From contig CBDBFZ010000002.1 of the NCBI GenBank assembly GCA_965205225.1, positions 124,001-188,000 of the forward strand: a stretch of 64,000 nucleotides of DNA, written 5' to 3'. Shown one piece after another: positions 50,973 to 62,978 of the stretch. Source of the stretch: Litorimonas sp965205225. GTDB taxonomy: Bacteria; Pseudomonadota; Alphaproteobacteria; Caulobacterales; Maricaulaceae. The notes beneath the pieces were generated by a model. The model had not been told where the DNA came from and searched no databases. It saw nothing but the letters and a program-made list of their open reading frames with translations. Position 1 is the first letter of the stretch; each line of letters starts with the position of its first letter. Position numbers and translations under genes: made by a program.

Positions 50973-51509
50973 TCAGGCCTCTTCGACAATGAAGTCCAGG
51001 GCGATGCCATTATTACAGTAGCGCAGTCCTGTCGGGCGGGGTCCATCCTTGAAGACATGGCCTTGGTGACCGCCGCACCGTGCACAGTGATATTCAGTGC
51101 GCGGGACAACCAGTTTGAAGTCGCGTTTGGTTTCAACCGCATCATCAATAAATGTGAAAAAGCTGGGCCAGCCTGTGCCCGAATCGAATTTCATATCCGT
51201 GGTGAAGAGCGGTAGGGCGCAGCCTGAACAGATGAATGTACCGGGCCTTTTTTCATCATTGAGCGGGCTAGTGAACGGGCGTTCTGTTCCCTCTTTGCGC
51301 AGCACGTGAAATTCTTCCGGGCTGAGCCGGGTTTTCCACTCATCCTTGGAGAGGTTAGCCCAGTCGATATTGCTTTCGGTTTTAGTCATGACATCAGTCT
51401 TTCTTTCAGCATTAGTCCGGCTTTGTGGCGGTGTCTTGGCATTACTGTCTGCACAGGCGCTCAGAACCAAGGCAGATCCACCCAAGGCAAATGTTCGTCT
51501 ATCAAGCAT
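50973..51509 (-). CDS. msrB: Peptide-methionine (R)-S-oxide reductase, exported form
   Basis: About 178 residues from the ATG at 51509 (an alternative ATG lies 12 bases upstream). MLDRRTFALGGSALVLSAC is a signal with twin arginines and a lipobox, so this MsrB probably works in the periplasm. The catalytic domain has two zinc CxxC pairs (CSGC and CARC), DSGTGWPSFF, and the catalytic Cys in LRYCNNGIALDF. It reduces methionine-R-sulfoxide in proteins. It stands alone, next to ubiA in the same direction. Confidence 0.93.
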   Translation of the reverse strand: MLDRRTFALGGSALVLSACADSNAKTPPQSRTNAERKTDVMTKTESNIDWANLSKDEWKTRLSPEEFHVLRKEGTERPFTSPLNDEKRPGTFICSGCALPLFTTDMKFDSGTGWPSFFTFIDDAVETKRDFKLVVPRTEYHCARCGGHQGHVFKDGPRPTGLRYCNNGIALDFIVEEA

Positions 51510-51574
51510 ATGCGTCTCCAAAAGTACAAACCCTAGATGCTGTCTCTATGCGCGCTTTGCCAATCAGGTTTCAC

Positions 51575-52486
51575 TCACAGTTGAGTGAGGTAGAGTGCCA
51601 TGACCAGTAACAGGGCTGCCCAGCCATTGGATTTGAATAATCGAAGGGCGTCGGATCTATCGGCGGGATCGAGGCGGATTGTCTGCCAGAGCAGATGCAG
51701 GGCGAAGGGAATGACAGCGAGGGCAGAGGTCGGTGTTTGCGACAGAAGAAGCCCGGCTGTGATCAGCACCACGGACAAGCCATAGCTGAGTGCGACGCCG
51801 AGCCATACATGATTGCCGAAGCGGCGGGCTGTGCTGTGAATGCCGACAATGGCATCGTCTTCGATGTCCTGCAGCGCGTAGATCGTATCATAGCCAACAG
51901 TCCAGACTGCGAGCCCTGCATAGACGAGGCCGATTGTGACATCGAGGCCGCCCGTCTTGATCGCGTATGCGACCAGGACGGCCCAGTTGAAGGTCAACCC
52001 CAGCCAGACTTGCGGCCACCAGGTAATACGCTTCATGAAAGGATAGGCTGTGACAAGCGGGAGGGCGACCAGCGCGATAAGCTTTGCGCCCCAGGGTAAG
52101 GCCAGCCAGACGCCGAAACCGACGACCAGCTGTGAAGCGAGCCATCGCCAGGTCCGCCTGAGCGTCACGCGGCCCGATGGCAGCGGGCGAGACGCGGTTC
52201 GCTCAACCTGAGCGTCCAGATCGCAGTCGACAATATCGTTATAGGTACAGCCTGCGCCCCGCATGGCGATAGCTCCGATCAAGATGAGACCGCCCCAATA
52301 AAGCGGTGACCAGCTTTGCCAATCCGGTCGGCAGAGCCAGGCCGGGACAACCAAACCAATCCAGCCGGGCAGGGCAAGCAGCCAGTAACCCACTGGGCGT
52401 TCAAGGCGGGAGAGTTGCAAATAGGGTCTCAGCCTGTCCGGCGCATGATTTACCCAGTGCGTTCGCGCCGAGTCGGCGACCTTCAT
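51575..52486 (-). CDS. ubiA: 4-hydroxybenzoate polyprenyltransferase
   Basis: 303 residues, about nine membrane helices. The two Asp-rich motifs of the prenyltransferase family are present, NDIVDCDLD (about 84-92) and DIEDD (about 210), with RPLPSGRV after the first. It transfers the polyprenyl tail to 4-hydroxybenzoate in ubiquinone synthesis at the inner membrane. Its start overlaps the rlmB stop by four bases (ATGA), indicating translational coupling with that methyltransferase gene. Confidence 0.95.
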   Translation of the reverse strand: MKVADSARTHWVNHAPDRLRPYLQLSRLERPVGYWLLALPGWIGLVVPAWLCRPDWQSWSPLYWGGLILIGAIAMRGAGCTYNDIVDCDLDAQVERTASRPLPSGRVTLRRTWRWLASQLVVGFGVWLALPWGAKLIALVALPLVTAYPFMKRITWWPQVWLGLTFNWAVLVAYAIKTGGLDVTIGLVYAGLAVWTVGYDTIYALQDIEDDAIVGIHSTARRFGNHVWLGVALSYGLSVVLITAGLLLSQTPTSALAVIPFALHLLWQTIRLDPADRSDALRLFKSNGWAALLLVMALYLTQL

Positions 52487-53454
52487 CTGCGCGCCTCATA
52501 AAGCGCGATAGCGGCGGCTGTGGCGACGTTCAGGCTTTCGGCTTCCCCGGCAACGGGGCCAGACTGTATGGGGATTCGTGCTAGAATATCGCAGTTCTTA
52601 GCGACCAGTTCTCGCAGGCCGGGTCCTTCCGCGCCCATAACGAGCGCATAGCGGCCTCCCCCCGAGAGTGCGGCTGCCACTGTTGTCTCAGTCTCGCCTG
52701 CCAGTCCGACCACTGTGTAACCGAACATTTGCAGCGTCTTGAGAGACTGCGCGATATTGACTTCAAAGCAGACGGGCACGGTTTCGATACAGCCCACGGC
52801 GACTTTGGCTGTTGCTCCTGCCATGGGCGGGGCCTTGCGGGTCTGCATCACCATCGCTGTAACGCCGAACGCACTGGCCAATCGCAGCATGGCGCCGACA
52901 TTATGTGGGTCCGTGATCTTATCCAGAACGAGAATCACAGCGTCATCGCCAGCGTCGTCAGCCAGTTGTGACAGATCGGGCCACTGCAGCGGCGCAGCTT
53001 TTACCGCAACACCTTGATGTGCTGCGCCGCGCGGCAGGGCGTTGTCGATATAATTCATGGCAGCGACCTTGAAATTGACGCGCCCCTCGGATAGGCTGAG
53101 CCGCTCAGCGACCTGTTTTGTCACCATGATCTGATGAATCGTCCGGCGCGGATTCGCGATGACCGCCTGAACGGCGTGCCAGCCCCAGATCCAGGGATTT
53201 GAAGGGGTTGCACGGCCACTGCCATGCTTCCCATGGTTGCGATTCAGACGTCGCAGCGAGCTTGTTGCTCTCTGCGAGCGAGACCCAGTCGATTTTTGCG
53301 GCAAGTTTTTTGCGGCCCCAGAGATCATCCCTTTCGACCTATAGGTCGATTTTCCCTGTTTCCTGCGGGACTTGACAGAGTCAGACGCACTGCGCCTGCC
53401 ACGCTTTTTCCCAGTTCTACCTGCGTTTTCGTTCTTGCGCAGCCCATCTTCCAT
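52483..53454 (-). CDS. rlmB: SpoU/TrmH-family rRNA 2'-O-methyltransferase (RlmB-like)
   Basis: 323 residues. A long, very basic and probably disordered N-terminus (about 1-85, e.g. SRRKQGKSTYRSKG) precedes the substrate-binding domain (WGWHAVQAVIANPRR) and the SPOUT methyltransferase knot with VLDKITDPHNVGAMLRLASA, VMGAEGPGLR and ESLNVATAAAIALYEAR. It methylates a guanosine ribose in 23S rRNA (or a tRNA position) using S-adenosylmethionine. The N-terminal tail is longer than that of E. coli RlmB, as often in alphaproteobacteria. Confidence 0.9.
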   Translation of the reverse strand: MEDGLRKNENAGRTGKKRGRRSASDSVKSRRKQGKSTYRSKGMISGAAKNLPQKSTGSRSQRATSSLRRLNRNHGKHGSGRATPSNPWIWGWHAVQAVIANPRRTIHQIMVTKQVAERLSLSEGRVNFKVAAMNYIDNALPRGAAHQGVAVKAAPLQWPDLSQLADDAGDDAVILVLDKITDPHNVGAMLRLASAFGVTAMVMQTRKAPPMAGATAKVAVGCIETVPVCFEVNIAQSLKTLQMFGYTVVGLAGETETTVAAALSGGGRYALVMGAEGPGLRELVAKNCDILARIPIQSGPVAGEAESLNVATAAAIALYEARR

Positions 53455-53620
53455 CGTTATATGCCCGCTTCGATCAACATCATGTCTCTGTTCTCGGCGC
53501 GGCTAACACGGTGGCTGCTTGGGTGACAGAGCGTTTCTTGTTGGAAACAGCACTTTAATGGATTTCGTCCCTCGGTCGGGTCGATGTTCATATCAGGAGT
53601 TCCCCAGAAATTAATTCAGA

Positions 53621-53705
53621 GGAGGGGTGGCCGAGTGGTTAAAGGCGCCAGACTGTAAATCTGGTCACTATGTGTACGTTGGTTCGAATCCAACCCCCTC
53701 CACCA
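53621..53705 (+). tRNA. tRNA-Tyr (GTA)
   Basis: Acceptor GGAGGGG pairs with CCCCTCC; the D arm is GGCCGAGTGGTTAAAGGC, the anticodon loop CTGTAAA with anticodon GTA, followed by a long variable arm and the T loop GGTTCGAATCC. The 3' CCA is encoded. Class II structure, as expected for bacterial tRNA-Tyr. Confidence 0.97.
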
Positions 53706-53767
53706 CTTCCGCAAAATCTAGAGATGAGGCAGGCGGAAACGCTGAACACAGTCTCGAACAGGACGCG

Positions 53768-53841
53768 GCGGGTATAGCACAATGGTAGTGCAGCAGCCTT
53801 CCAAGCTGAGTATGCGGGTTCGATTCCCGCTACCCGCTCCA
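53768..53841 (+). tRNA. tRNA-Gly (TCC)
   Basis: Acceptor GCGGGTA pairs with TACCCGC; D loop AGCACAATGGTAGTGC, anticodon loop CTTCCAA with anticodon TCC, T loop GGTTCGATTCC, encoded CCA end. It sits between tRNA-Tyr and tuf, the usual arrangement of this tRNA-tuf cluster. Confidence 0.97.
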
Positions 53842-53926
53842 GAACAAAGGCTCACCGCAAGGTGAGCCAAGATGACATACAACCTTTAACGGCCTGATAG
53901 GTGGGCCAGATGAGAGGACTAGCCAG

Positions 53927-55102
53927 ATGGCGAAGGAAAAGTACGAGCGTAACAAGCCGCATGCGAACATCGGCACGATTGGTCACGTTGACCATGGTAA
54001 GACGACATTGACGGCAGCGATCACGAAGTATTTTGGTGATTTCAAGGCCTATGATCAGATTGACGGCGCGCCTGAGGAGAAGGCTCGCGGCATCACGATT
54101 TCGACGGCTCACGTTGAGTATGAGACGGACGATCGTCACTATGCGCATGTCGACTGCCCTGGCCACGCTGACTATGTAAAGAACATGATCACAGGCGCGG
54201 CGCAGATGGACGGCGCAATCCTGGTTGTGAACGCGGCTGACGGCCCGATGCCGCAGACCCGCGAGCATATCCTTTTGGCGCGTCAGGTCGGTGTTCCTGC
54301 TCTGATTGTGTACATGAACAAGGTCGATCAGGTCGACGATGAGGAACTTCTTGAGCTGGTCGAGATGGAAATCCGCGAACTGCTCAGCTCCTACGACTTC
54401 CCGGGTGATGACATTCCTGTCATCGCCGGTTCCGCTCTGGCGGCGATGGAGGGCAAGAACCCGGAAATTGGCGAAGAGTCGATCAAGAAGCTGATGGCCG
54501 CTGTTGACGAATATATCCCACAGCCTGAGCGCGCTGTGGATCAGCCCTTCCTGATGCCGATTGAGGATGTGTTCTCGATCTCTGGCCGCGGGACGGTTGT
54601 GACCGGCCGGGTTGAGCGCGGTGTGATCAATGTCGGTGACAGCATCGAGATTGTCGGCGTTCGCGACACGACGACGACGACCTGTACCGGTGTTGAAATG
54701 TTCCGCAAGCTGCTGGACCGCGGCGAAGCGGGCGACAATATCGGCGCCCTGCTGCGCGGTATTGACCGTGAGGGTGTTGAACGCGGGCAGGTTCTCTGCA
54801 AGCCGGGTTCTGTAACGCCGCATAAGAAGTTCGAGGCTGAAGCCTACATCCTGACCAAGGATGAGGGGGGTCGTCACACGCCGTTCTTCAACAATTATCG
54901 TCCGCAATTCTACTTCCGTACCACGGACGTGACCGGTGTTGTCACGCTCAAGGATGGGACGGAGATGGTGATGCCGGGCGACAATGTGAACATTGATGTC
55001 GAGCTGATCGTGCCGATCGCGATGGAAGAGAAGCTCCGCTTCGCCATCCGCGAAGGTGGTCGTACCGTCGGCGCCGGCGTCGTGTCCAAAATTACGGATT
55101 AG
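53927..55102 (+). CDS. tuf: Elongation factor Tu
   Basis: 391 residues. G1 motif GHVDHGKTT, effector loop ARGITISTAHVEYE, DCPGHADYVKNM, NKVD, and domains II and III ending TVGAGVVSKITD. It carries aminoacyl-tRNA to the ribosome as the GTP form. The cluster trnY-trnG-tuf-trnW-secE-nusG is the standard bacterial arrangement. Confidence 0.98.
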   Translation: MAKEKYERNKPHANIGTIGHVDHGKTTLTAAITKYFGDFKAYDQIDGAPEEKARGITISTAHVEYETDDRHYAHVDCPGHADYVKNMITGAAQMDGAILVVNAADGPMPQTREHILLARQVGVPALIVYMNKVDQVDDEELLELVEMEIRELLSSYDFPGDDIPVIAGSALAAMEGKNPEIGEESIKKLMAAVDEYIPQPERAVDQPFLMPIEDVFSISGRGTVVTGRVERGVINVGDSIEIVGVRDTTTTTCTGVEMFRKLLDRGEAGDNIGALLRGIDREGVERGQVLCKPGSVTPHKKFEAEAYILTKDEGGRHTPFFNNYRPQFYFRTTDVTGVVTLKDGTEMVMPGDNVNIDVELIVPIAMEEKLRFAIREGGRTVGAGVVSKITD

Positions 55103-55110
55103 GATGCTTT

Positions 55111-55186
55111 AGGGGTATAGCTCAGTTGGTAGAGCATCGGATTCCAAATCCGAGTGTCGAGGGTTCAAGTCCTTCTGCCCCTGCCA
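55111..55186 (+). tRNA. tRNA-Trp (CCA)
   Basis: Acceptor AGGGGTA pairs with TGCCCCT; D arm AGCTCAGTTGGTAGAGC, anticodon loop ATTCCAAAT with anticodon CCA, T loop GGTTCAAGTCC, discriminator G and encoded CCA. It begins 8 bases after the tuf stop and is probably processed from the same transcript. Confidence 0.97.
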
Positions 55187-55236
55187 GCCCTGATCATAGC
55201 TGAACCCGATAAAGGGGTTTGGAAAACAGGTGTCGC

Positions 55237-55256
55237 GGAGATCTTTTTTGATCTCC
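55237..55256 (+). promoter_or_regulatory. Hairpin between tRNA-Trp and secE
   Basis: GGAGATC-TTTTTT-GATCTCC, a 7-bp stem with a T6 loop, 31 bases before the secE ATG. It is followed by ACGTTTCGCC rather than a T run, so it may be a processing or stabilising hairpin rather than a terminator. Confidence 0.4.
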
Positions 55257-55287
55257 ACGTTTCGCCATTTAAACGGGAACCGCCCTG

Positions 55288-55530
55288 ATGGCAAAAGGCA
55301 ATCCAGCCAAGAAAAATGCAGATGTGGCGCCGAAGGTCTCTACAGCAACCTATCTGGCGCAGGTTCAGCAAGAAGGCCGAAAGGTCGTCTGGCCGAGCTG
55401 GAAAGAAACACGTCAGACCACCATTCTCGTCATGATTATGGTGTTGATCATGGGCATATTCTTTTTTGCGGTTGATTTTTTCATTGGCATTGTCGTGCCG
55501 TGGGTGTTGAGTTTCGGGAGCTCCTCCTAA
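55288..55530 (+). CDS. secE: Preprotein translocase subunit SecE
   Basis: 80 residues in the short single-helix form usual outside enterobacteria: an amphipathic segment TYLAQVQQEGRKVVWPSWKE (with the conserved VxWPxxxE), then one membrane helix (about 46-68). It clamps SecY in the inner-membrane channel. Its stop overlaps the nusG start (TAATG). Confidence 0.95.
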   Translation: MAKGNPAKKNADVAPKVSTATYLAQVQQEGRKVVWPSWKETRQTTILVMIMVLIMGIFFFAVDFFIGIVVPWVLSFGSSS

Positions 55531-56063
55531 TGGCCGCACAATGGTATATCGTTCAGGCCTACTCGAATTTTGAGAAGCGCGTGGCGGAAACGCTGAAGCG
55601 CGACGCTGCGGATAAAGGTCTGTCGGACCTGTTCGAGGAAATCCTCGTGCCGACAGAAACCGTTATTGAAGTGCGTCGCGGCCGCAAGGTTGAGAGCGAG
55701 CGTAAATTCTTCCCAGGATATGTGCTGGTAAAGGTGGATCTCACGGATGAGGCTTATCACCTGATCAAGAATTCCCCGAAAGTGACAGGGTTTCTTGGCT
55801 CCTCCAACAAACCGCGCCCGGTTCCGGAAAAGGAAGTCGCGTGCATCATCGGTCAGACCGAAGATGGTGCCGTTGCGGCGCGTCCAATGATCAGTTTCGA
55901 CATTGGGGAGACGATCAAGGTTGTCGACGGTCCGTTCCAGAGCTTCTCCGGGACTGTTGAGAGTGTCGATGAAGAGGCCCCTCGCCTCAAAGTGCTGATT
56001 AATATTTTCGGGCAGGGTACACCCGTCGAACTCGATTATTCGCAGGTGGAGAAGGAGAGTTAG
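55530..56063 (+). CDS. nusG: Transcription antitermination protein NusG
   Basis: 177 residues: NGN domain starting MAAQWYIVQAYSNFEKRV, with KFFPGYVLVKVDLTDEAYH and the RNA polymerase-contact region, then a KOW domain containing VVDGPFQSFSGTVESVDEE. It binds RNA polymerase and couples transcription to Rho or to ribosomes. Starts one base inside the secE stop codon. Confidence 0.96.
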   Translation: MAAQWYIVQAYSNFEKRVAETLKRDAADKGLSDLFEEILVPTETVIEVRRGRKVESERKFFPGYVLVKVDLTDEAYHLIKNSPKVTGFLGSSNKPRPVPEKEVACIIGQTEDGAVAARPMISFDIGETIKVVDGPFQSFSGTVESVDEEAPRLKVLINIFGQGTPVELDYSQVEKES

Positions 56064-56181
56064 TCTCGCTGCTTGCAAATACTGACTGTGGGAGGTGCGG
56101 CTAAGTCCAATCGTTCCCGGACCACGGTCTCCACACGCGCGAAGGCAATCCTGCTGAGTGCAACCGCCATAGGAGTGGAAT

Positions 56182-56610
56182 ATGGCAAAGAAGATTAGCG
56201 GCTATATCAAGCTGACGATCCCGGCCGGTCAGGCCAACCCATCCCCGCCGTTAGGCCCTGCATTGGGTCAACGCGGTGTTAACATCATGGAATTCGCAAA
56301 GGCCTTTAACACCAAGACCGAAGACCTAGAAAAAGGCATCCCGACACCGACGATTATCACGGTGTTTGGTGACAAGTCGTTCAGCTTCATCACGAAGACG
56401 GCACCGGCCAGCTATTATCTGAAGAAATCGGCGGGAAAAAAATCTGGTTCGAACAATCCGGGTAGTGAAGTGGGCGGAACAGTTACCCGCGCCCAGTGCC
56501 GTGAGATTGCCGAAGCTAAAATGATTGATCTGTCGGCTAACGATCTGGCTCAGGCAACGAAGATCATTGAGGGCTCTGCTCGGTCTATGGGCTTCGAGGT
56601 GACGGAGTAG
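56182..56610 (+). CDS. rplK: 50S ribosomal protein L11
   Basis: 142 residues. N-terminal domain YIKLTIPAGQANPSPPLGPA with the prolines that face thiostrepton, then QRGVNIMEFAKAFN, and a C-terminal rRNA-binding domain ending GSARSMGFEVTE. It binds the GTPase-associated centre of 23S rRNA. GGAG lies before the ATG; rplA follows by 4 bases. Confidence 0.97.
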   Translation: MAKKISGYIKLTIPAGQANPSPPLGPALGQRGVNIMEFAKAFNTKTEDLEKGIPTPTIITVFGDKSFSFITKTAPASYYLKKSAGKKSGSNNPGSEVGGTVTRAQCREIAEAKMIDLSANDLAQATKIIEGSARSMGFEVTE

Positions 56611-56614
56611 GATC

Positions 56615-57307
56615 ATGGCTAAGCAAAGCAACCGTATGAAGGCGGCTCTGTCGACCTTCAACCGCGAAACTGAGTATAGCGTCAAGGACGCTGTTGATCT
56701 GGTTAAGGGCATCGCCAAGGCGAAGTTTGACGAAACCATCGAAATTGCATTGAATTTGGGTATTGACCCTCGTCATGCCGATCAAATGGTTCGCGGCGTC
56801 GCCAATCTGCCCAATGGTACAGGCCGCTCCGTGCGCGTCGCTGTGTTTGCCAAGGATGCGAAGGCGGATGAGGCCCACGAAGCTGGCGCCGACATTGTCG
56901 GTGCAGAGGATCTGGCCGAACAGATACAGAATGGTGATATGCCGTTCGACCGCGTCATTGCGACGCCAGACATGATGCCGCTTGTCGGTCGTCTGGGTAA
57001 GGTTCTGGGCCCTAAAGGCATGATGCCAAACCCGAAGGTCGGCACTGTGACGCCGAATGTTGGACAAGCCGTCAAGGATTCCAAGGGTGGCGCTGTCGAG
57101 TACCGTGCTGAGAAAACAGGTATCGTCCACGCGGGTGTCGGTAAAGTCAGTTTCGACGCGGACAAGCTGGCGGAAAACGTCAATTTTCTGCTCGCCAAGA
57201 TTCAGAAAGAACGTCCATCTGGCGCGAAGGGCACCTTTATCAAGTGTGTCACGCTCAGCTCCACTATGGGGCCAGGCGTCAAGATCAACACAGCCGATAT
57301 AGGTTGA
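56615..57307 (+). CDS. rplA: 50S ribosomal protein L1
   Basis: 230 residues. The signature AVFAKDAKADEAHEAGADIV and the segment GRLGKVLGPKGMMPNPKVGT are typical of L1, which binds 23S rRNA at the stalk and represses its own operon in many bacteria. Full length. It is followed by a strong hairpin and the untranslated leader of rplJ. Confidence 0.97.
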   Translation: MAKQSNRMKAALSTFNRETEYSVKDAVDLVKGIAKAKFDETIEIALNLGIDPRHADQMVRGVANLPNGTGRSVRVAVFAKDAKADEAHEAGADIVGAEDLAEQIQNGDMPFDRVIATPDMMPLVGRLGKVLGPKGMMPNPKVGTVTPNVGQAVKDSKGGAVEYRAEKTGIVHAGVGKVSFDADKLAENVNFLLAKIQKERPSGAKGTFIKCVTLSSTMGPGVKINTADIG

Positions 57308-57607
57308 TTAGAGATTTTGGCGGGAGCTCGGGTTTCCGGGCTCTCGCCGAATAAACTGTCCGAGACCGTCGGTGGAGTCCCTTTGAACGGGCTCCATAAT
57401 TCCGGCGTAGACAGAGCAGAAACCAGATTGAAGGGGCTTATGTCCGTGAAGGTTGGGTTCGAGCTTTGGGACAGACAACCGTTCGTTGCCGTGTCCCGCC
57501 CAGGATCATCCGGGGAGTGACGGTGCAGCGGGCATCCAAAAGGGCCTAACGGCCCAAGGAGAGGGGGGCGGCAATGGTGCCGGTCCTCGCAACAACGGAG
57601 ATCGCAA
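57308..57607 (+). promoter_or_regulatory. Untranslated leader of rplJ (candidate L10 leader) with a strong hairpin at its start
   Basis: 300 bases without a gene between rplA and rplJ, the usual site of the L10(L12)-binding autoregulatory leader and of a secondary promoter. At 57319-57348 a 13-bp stem (GGCGGGAGCTCGG against CCGGGCTCTCGCC, two G-U pairs, loop GTTT) starts 12 bases after the rplA stop. No T run follows it. A GC-rich region precedes GGAGA before rplJ. Confidence 0.5.
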
Positions 57608-58126
57608 ATGGATCGCACTCAAAAAGCGGAAGCCGTCGAAGAGCTGAAAAGCATCTTTGCGAAAGCCGGATCTGTGGTGATGGCCGAATATTCGGGCATG
57701 ACCGTTGCGGAAATGACGGAATTGCGTGCCAAGCTCAGAGAGCGTGGCGCAATAATTCGCGTTGTGAAGAACCGACTGGCGAAGATCGCCCTGAAAGATC
57801 AGCCCTTTGAAGGGGCTAGTGCTATGTTCAAAGGTCCTGTGGCAATCGCCTGGGCCGAAGACATGATCAGTGCACCGGAGGTGGTTGTCGAGTTCCAAAA
57901 GGACTCGGATGCCTTCAAGATCATCGGTGGGTTCATGGGCGAGGAAGTGTTTGACCCGCCCGGGATCGATGCTCTGTCCAAGTTGCCCTCCCGCGAGGAG
58001 TTGATTTCAATGGTTGTCCAGCGTCTGCTGAGCCAAGCAACGAATATCACTTCCGCCCTCATGTCACCCGGTCGAGGCTTTTCAGACGCGATCGCGACAA
58101 TCGAGGAAAAGGCTGCCGAAACATGA
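57608..58126 (+). CDS. rplJ: 50S ribosomal protein L10
   Basis: 172 residues. MDRTQKAEAVEELKSIFAKA is followed by AGMTVAEMTELRAKLRE-like YSGMTVAEMTELRAKLRERG and VVKNRLAKIAL; the C-terminal helix that binds L7/L12 dimers ends IATIEEKAAET. It anchors the L12 stalk to the ribosome and represses its own leader. GGAGA upstream. Confidence 0.96.
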   Translation: MDRTQKAEAVEELKSIFAKAGSVVMAEYSGMTVAEMTELRAKLRERGAIIRVVKNRLAKIALKDQPFEGASAMFKGPVAIAWAEDMISAPEVVVEFQKDSDAFKIIGGFMGEEVFDPPGIDALSKLPSREELISMVVQRLLSQATNITSALMSPGRGFSDAIATIEEKAAET

Positions 58127-58212
58127 TTCCGGTAATGGGCTTCACGACATCATTCTCGCAAAACTCGAACTAAACCACTTCGCAAGAAGTACTAAACCTA
58201 AGGAACTACATC

Positions 58213-58590
58213 ATGGCTGATGTTAAAAAACTCGCGAAAGAGCTGGTCGAACTGACTATCTTGGAAGCAAAAGAACTGAACGACATCCTCAAGGATGAAT
58301 ATGGCATTGAGCCGACAGCAGCAGCTGTCATGGTTGGCACAGCAGGCGGCGACGTGGCTGTAACTGAAGCCAAAACCAAAACTGACTTCGACGTCGTTAT
58401 GACATCCTTCGGAGGCAACAAGATTTCCGTCATCAAGGAAGTCCGTGCCATCATAGGTCTTGGTCTGAAAGAAGCCAAAGAGCTAGTCGAAAGTGCGCCT
58501 AAGGCCGTCAAAGAAGGCGTCCCAGAGGCCGAAGCCAACGACATAAAAGAGAAGCTGGAAGCTGCTGGCGCTTCTGTCGAACTCAGGTAG
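58213..58590 (+). CDS. rplL: 50S ribosomal protein L7/L12
   Basis: 125 residues. An N-terminal dimerisation helix (KLAKELVELTILEAKELNDI), an Ala-rich hinge and the C-terminal factor-binding domain with KISVIKEVRAIIGLGLKEAK and ELVESAPKAVKEGV. Recruits translation GTPases. Followed by a long hairpin before rpoB. Confidence 0.97.
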   Translation: MADVKKLAKELVELTILEAKELNDILKDEYGIEPTAAAVMVGTAGGDVAVTEAKTKTDFDVVMTSFGGNKISVIKEVRAIIGLGLKEAKELVESAPKAVKEGVPEAEANDIKEKLEAAGASVELR

Positions 58591-58605
58591 ATTTTTACCC
58601 ACTTT

Positions 58606-58634
58606 GTTCGCGAGCACTTTTGGTGCTCGCGAAC
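58606..58634 (+). promoter_or_regulatory. Hairpin between rplL and rpoB
   Basis: GTTCGCGAGCAC and GTGCTCGCGAAC form a perfect 12-bp stem with a 5-base TTTTG loop, 15 bases after the rplL stop. No T run follows, so it looks like an attenuator or RNase III site that sets ribosomal protein versus polymerase expression, as known between these genes in other bacteria. Confidence 0.7.
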
Positions 58635-58776
58635 ACCTCCGATGGGCTGGGGAGGTAAATCACCCGTTCAAGCTGGCGCCCGGTCGTCAGCCTAATCCGA
58701 ATCGGACCACAAATTGATCGACGACGTTGGACTGCAGTCCTTGTCGCCTGGTCGCGTATTATAAAGGGTGTCTTTG

Positions 58777-62859
<4,083 letters not shown>

Positions 62860-62885
62860 TCCGTTAGACCCTAATTCCGTCCCTA

Positions 62886-62950
62886 GCATTTATTGCCGGG
62901 GCCTTTCGCGGCCATCGCGCGATACCGATGGAGGTCTCGGCAATAAATGC
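62886..62950 (+). promoter_or_regulatory. Long stem-loop in the rpoB-rpoC spacer
   Basis: GCATTTATTGCCG at 62886-62898 is exactly complementary to 62938-62950. Pairing extends inward through GGGCC/GGTCT with two G-U pairs to 18 bp, and an inner hairpin CATCG...CGATG tops it. It occupies most of the 119-bp spacer, ends 28 bases before the rpoC ATG and has no T run. Confidence 0.75.
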
Positions 62951-62978
62951 CGGGAACAGGAATATAAAAGGAAGTCCT

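Noticed and set aside
53852..54907. 351-codon frame opposite tuf
   Set aside because: Mirror frame of the highly biased EF-Tu gene; no ribosome site and no family resemblance.
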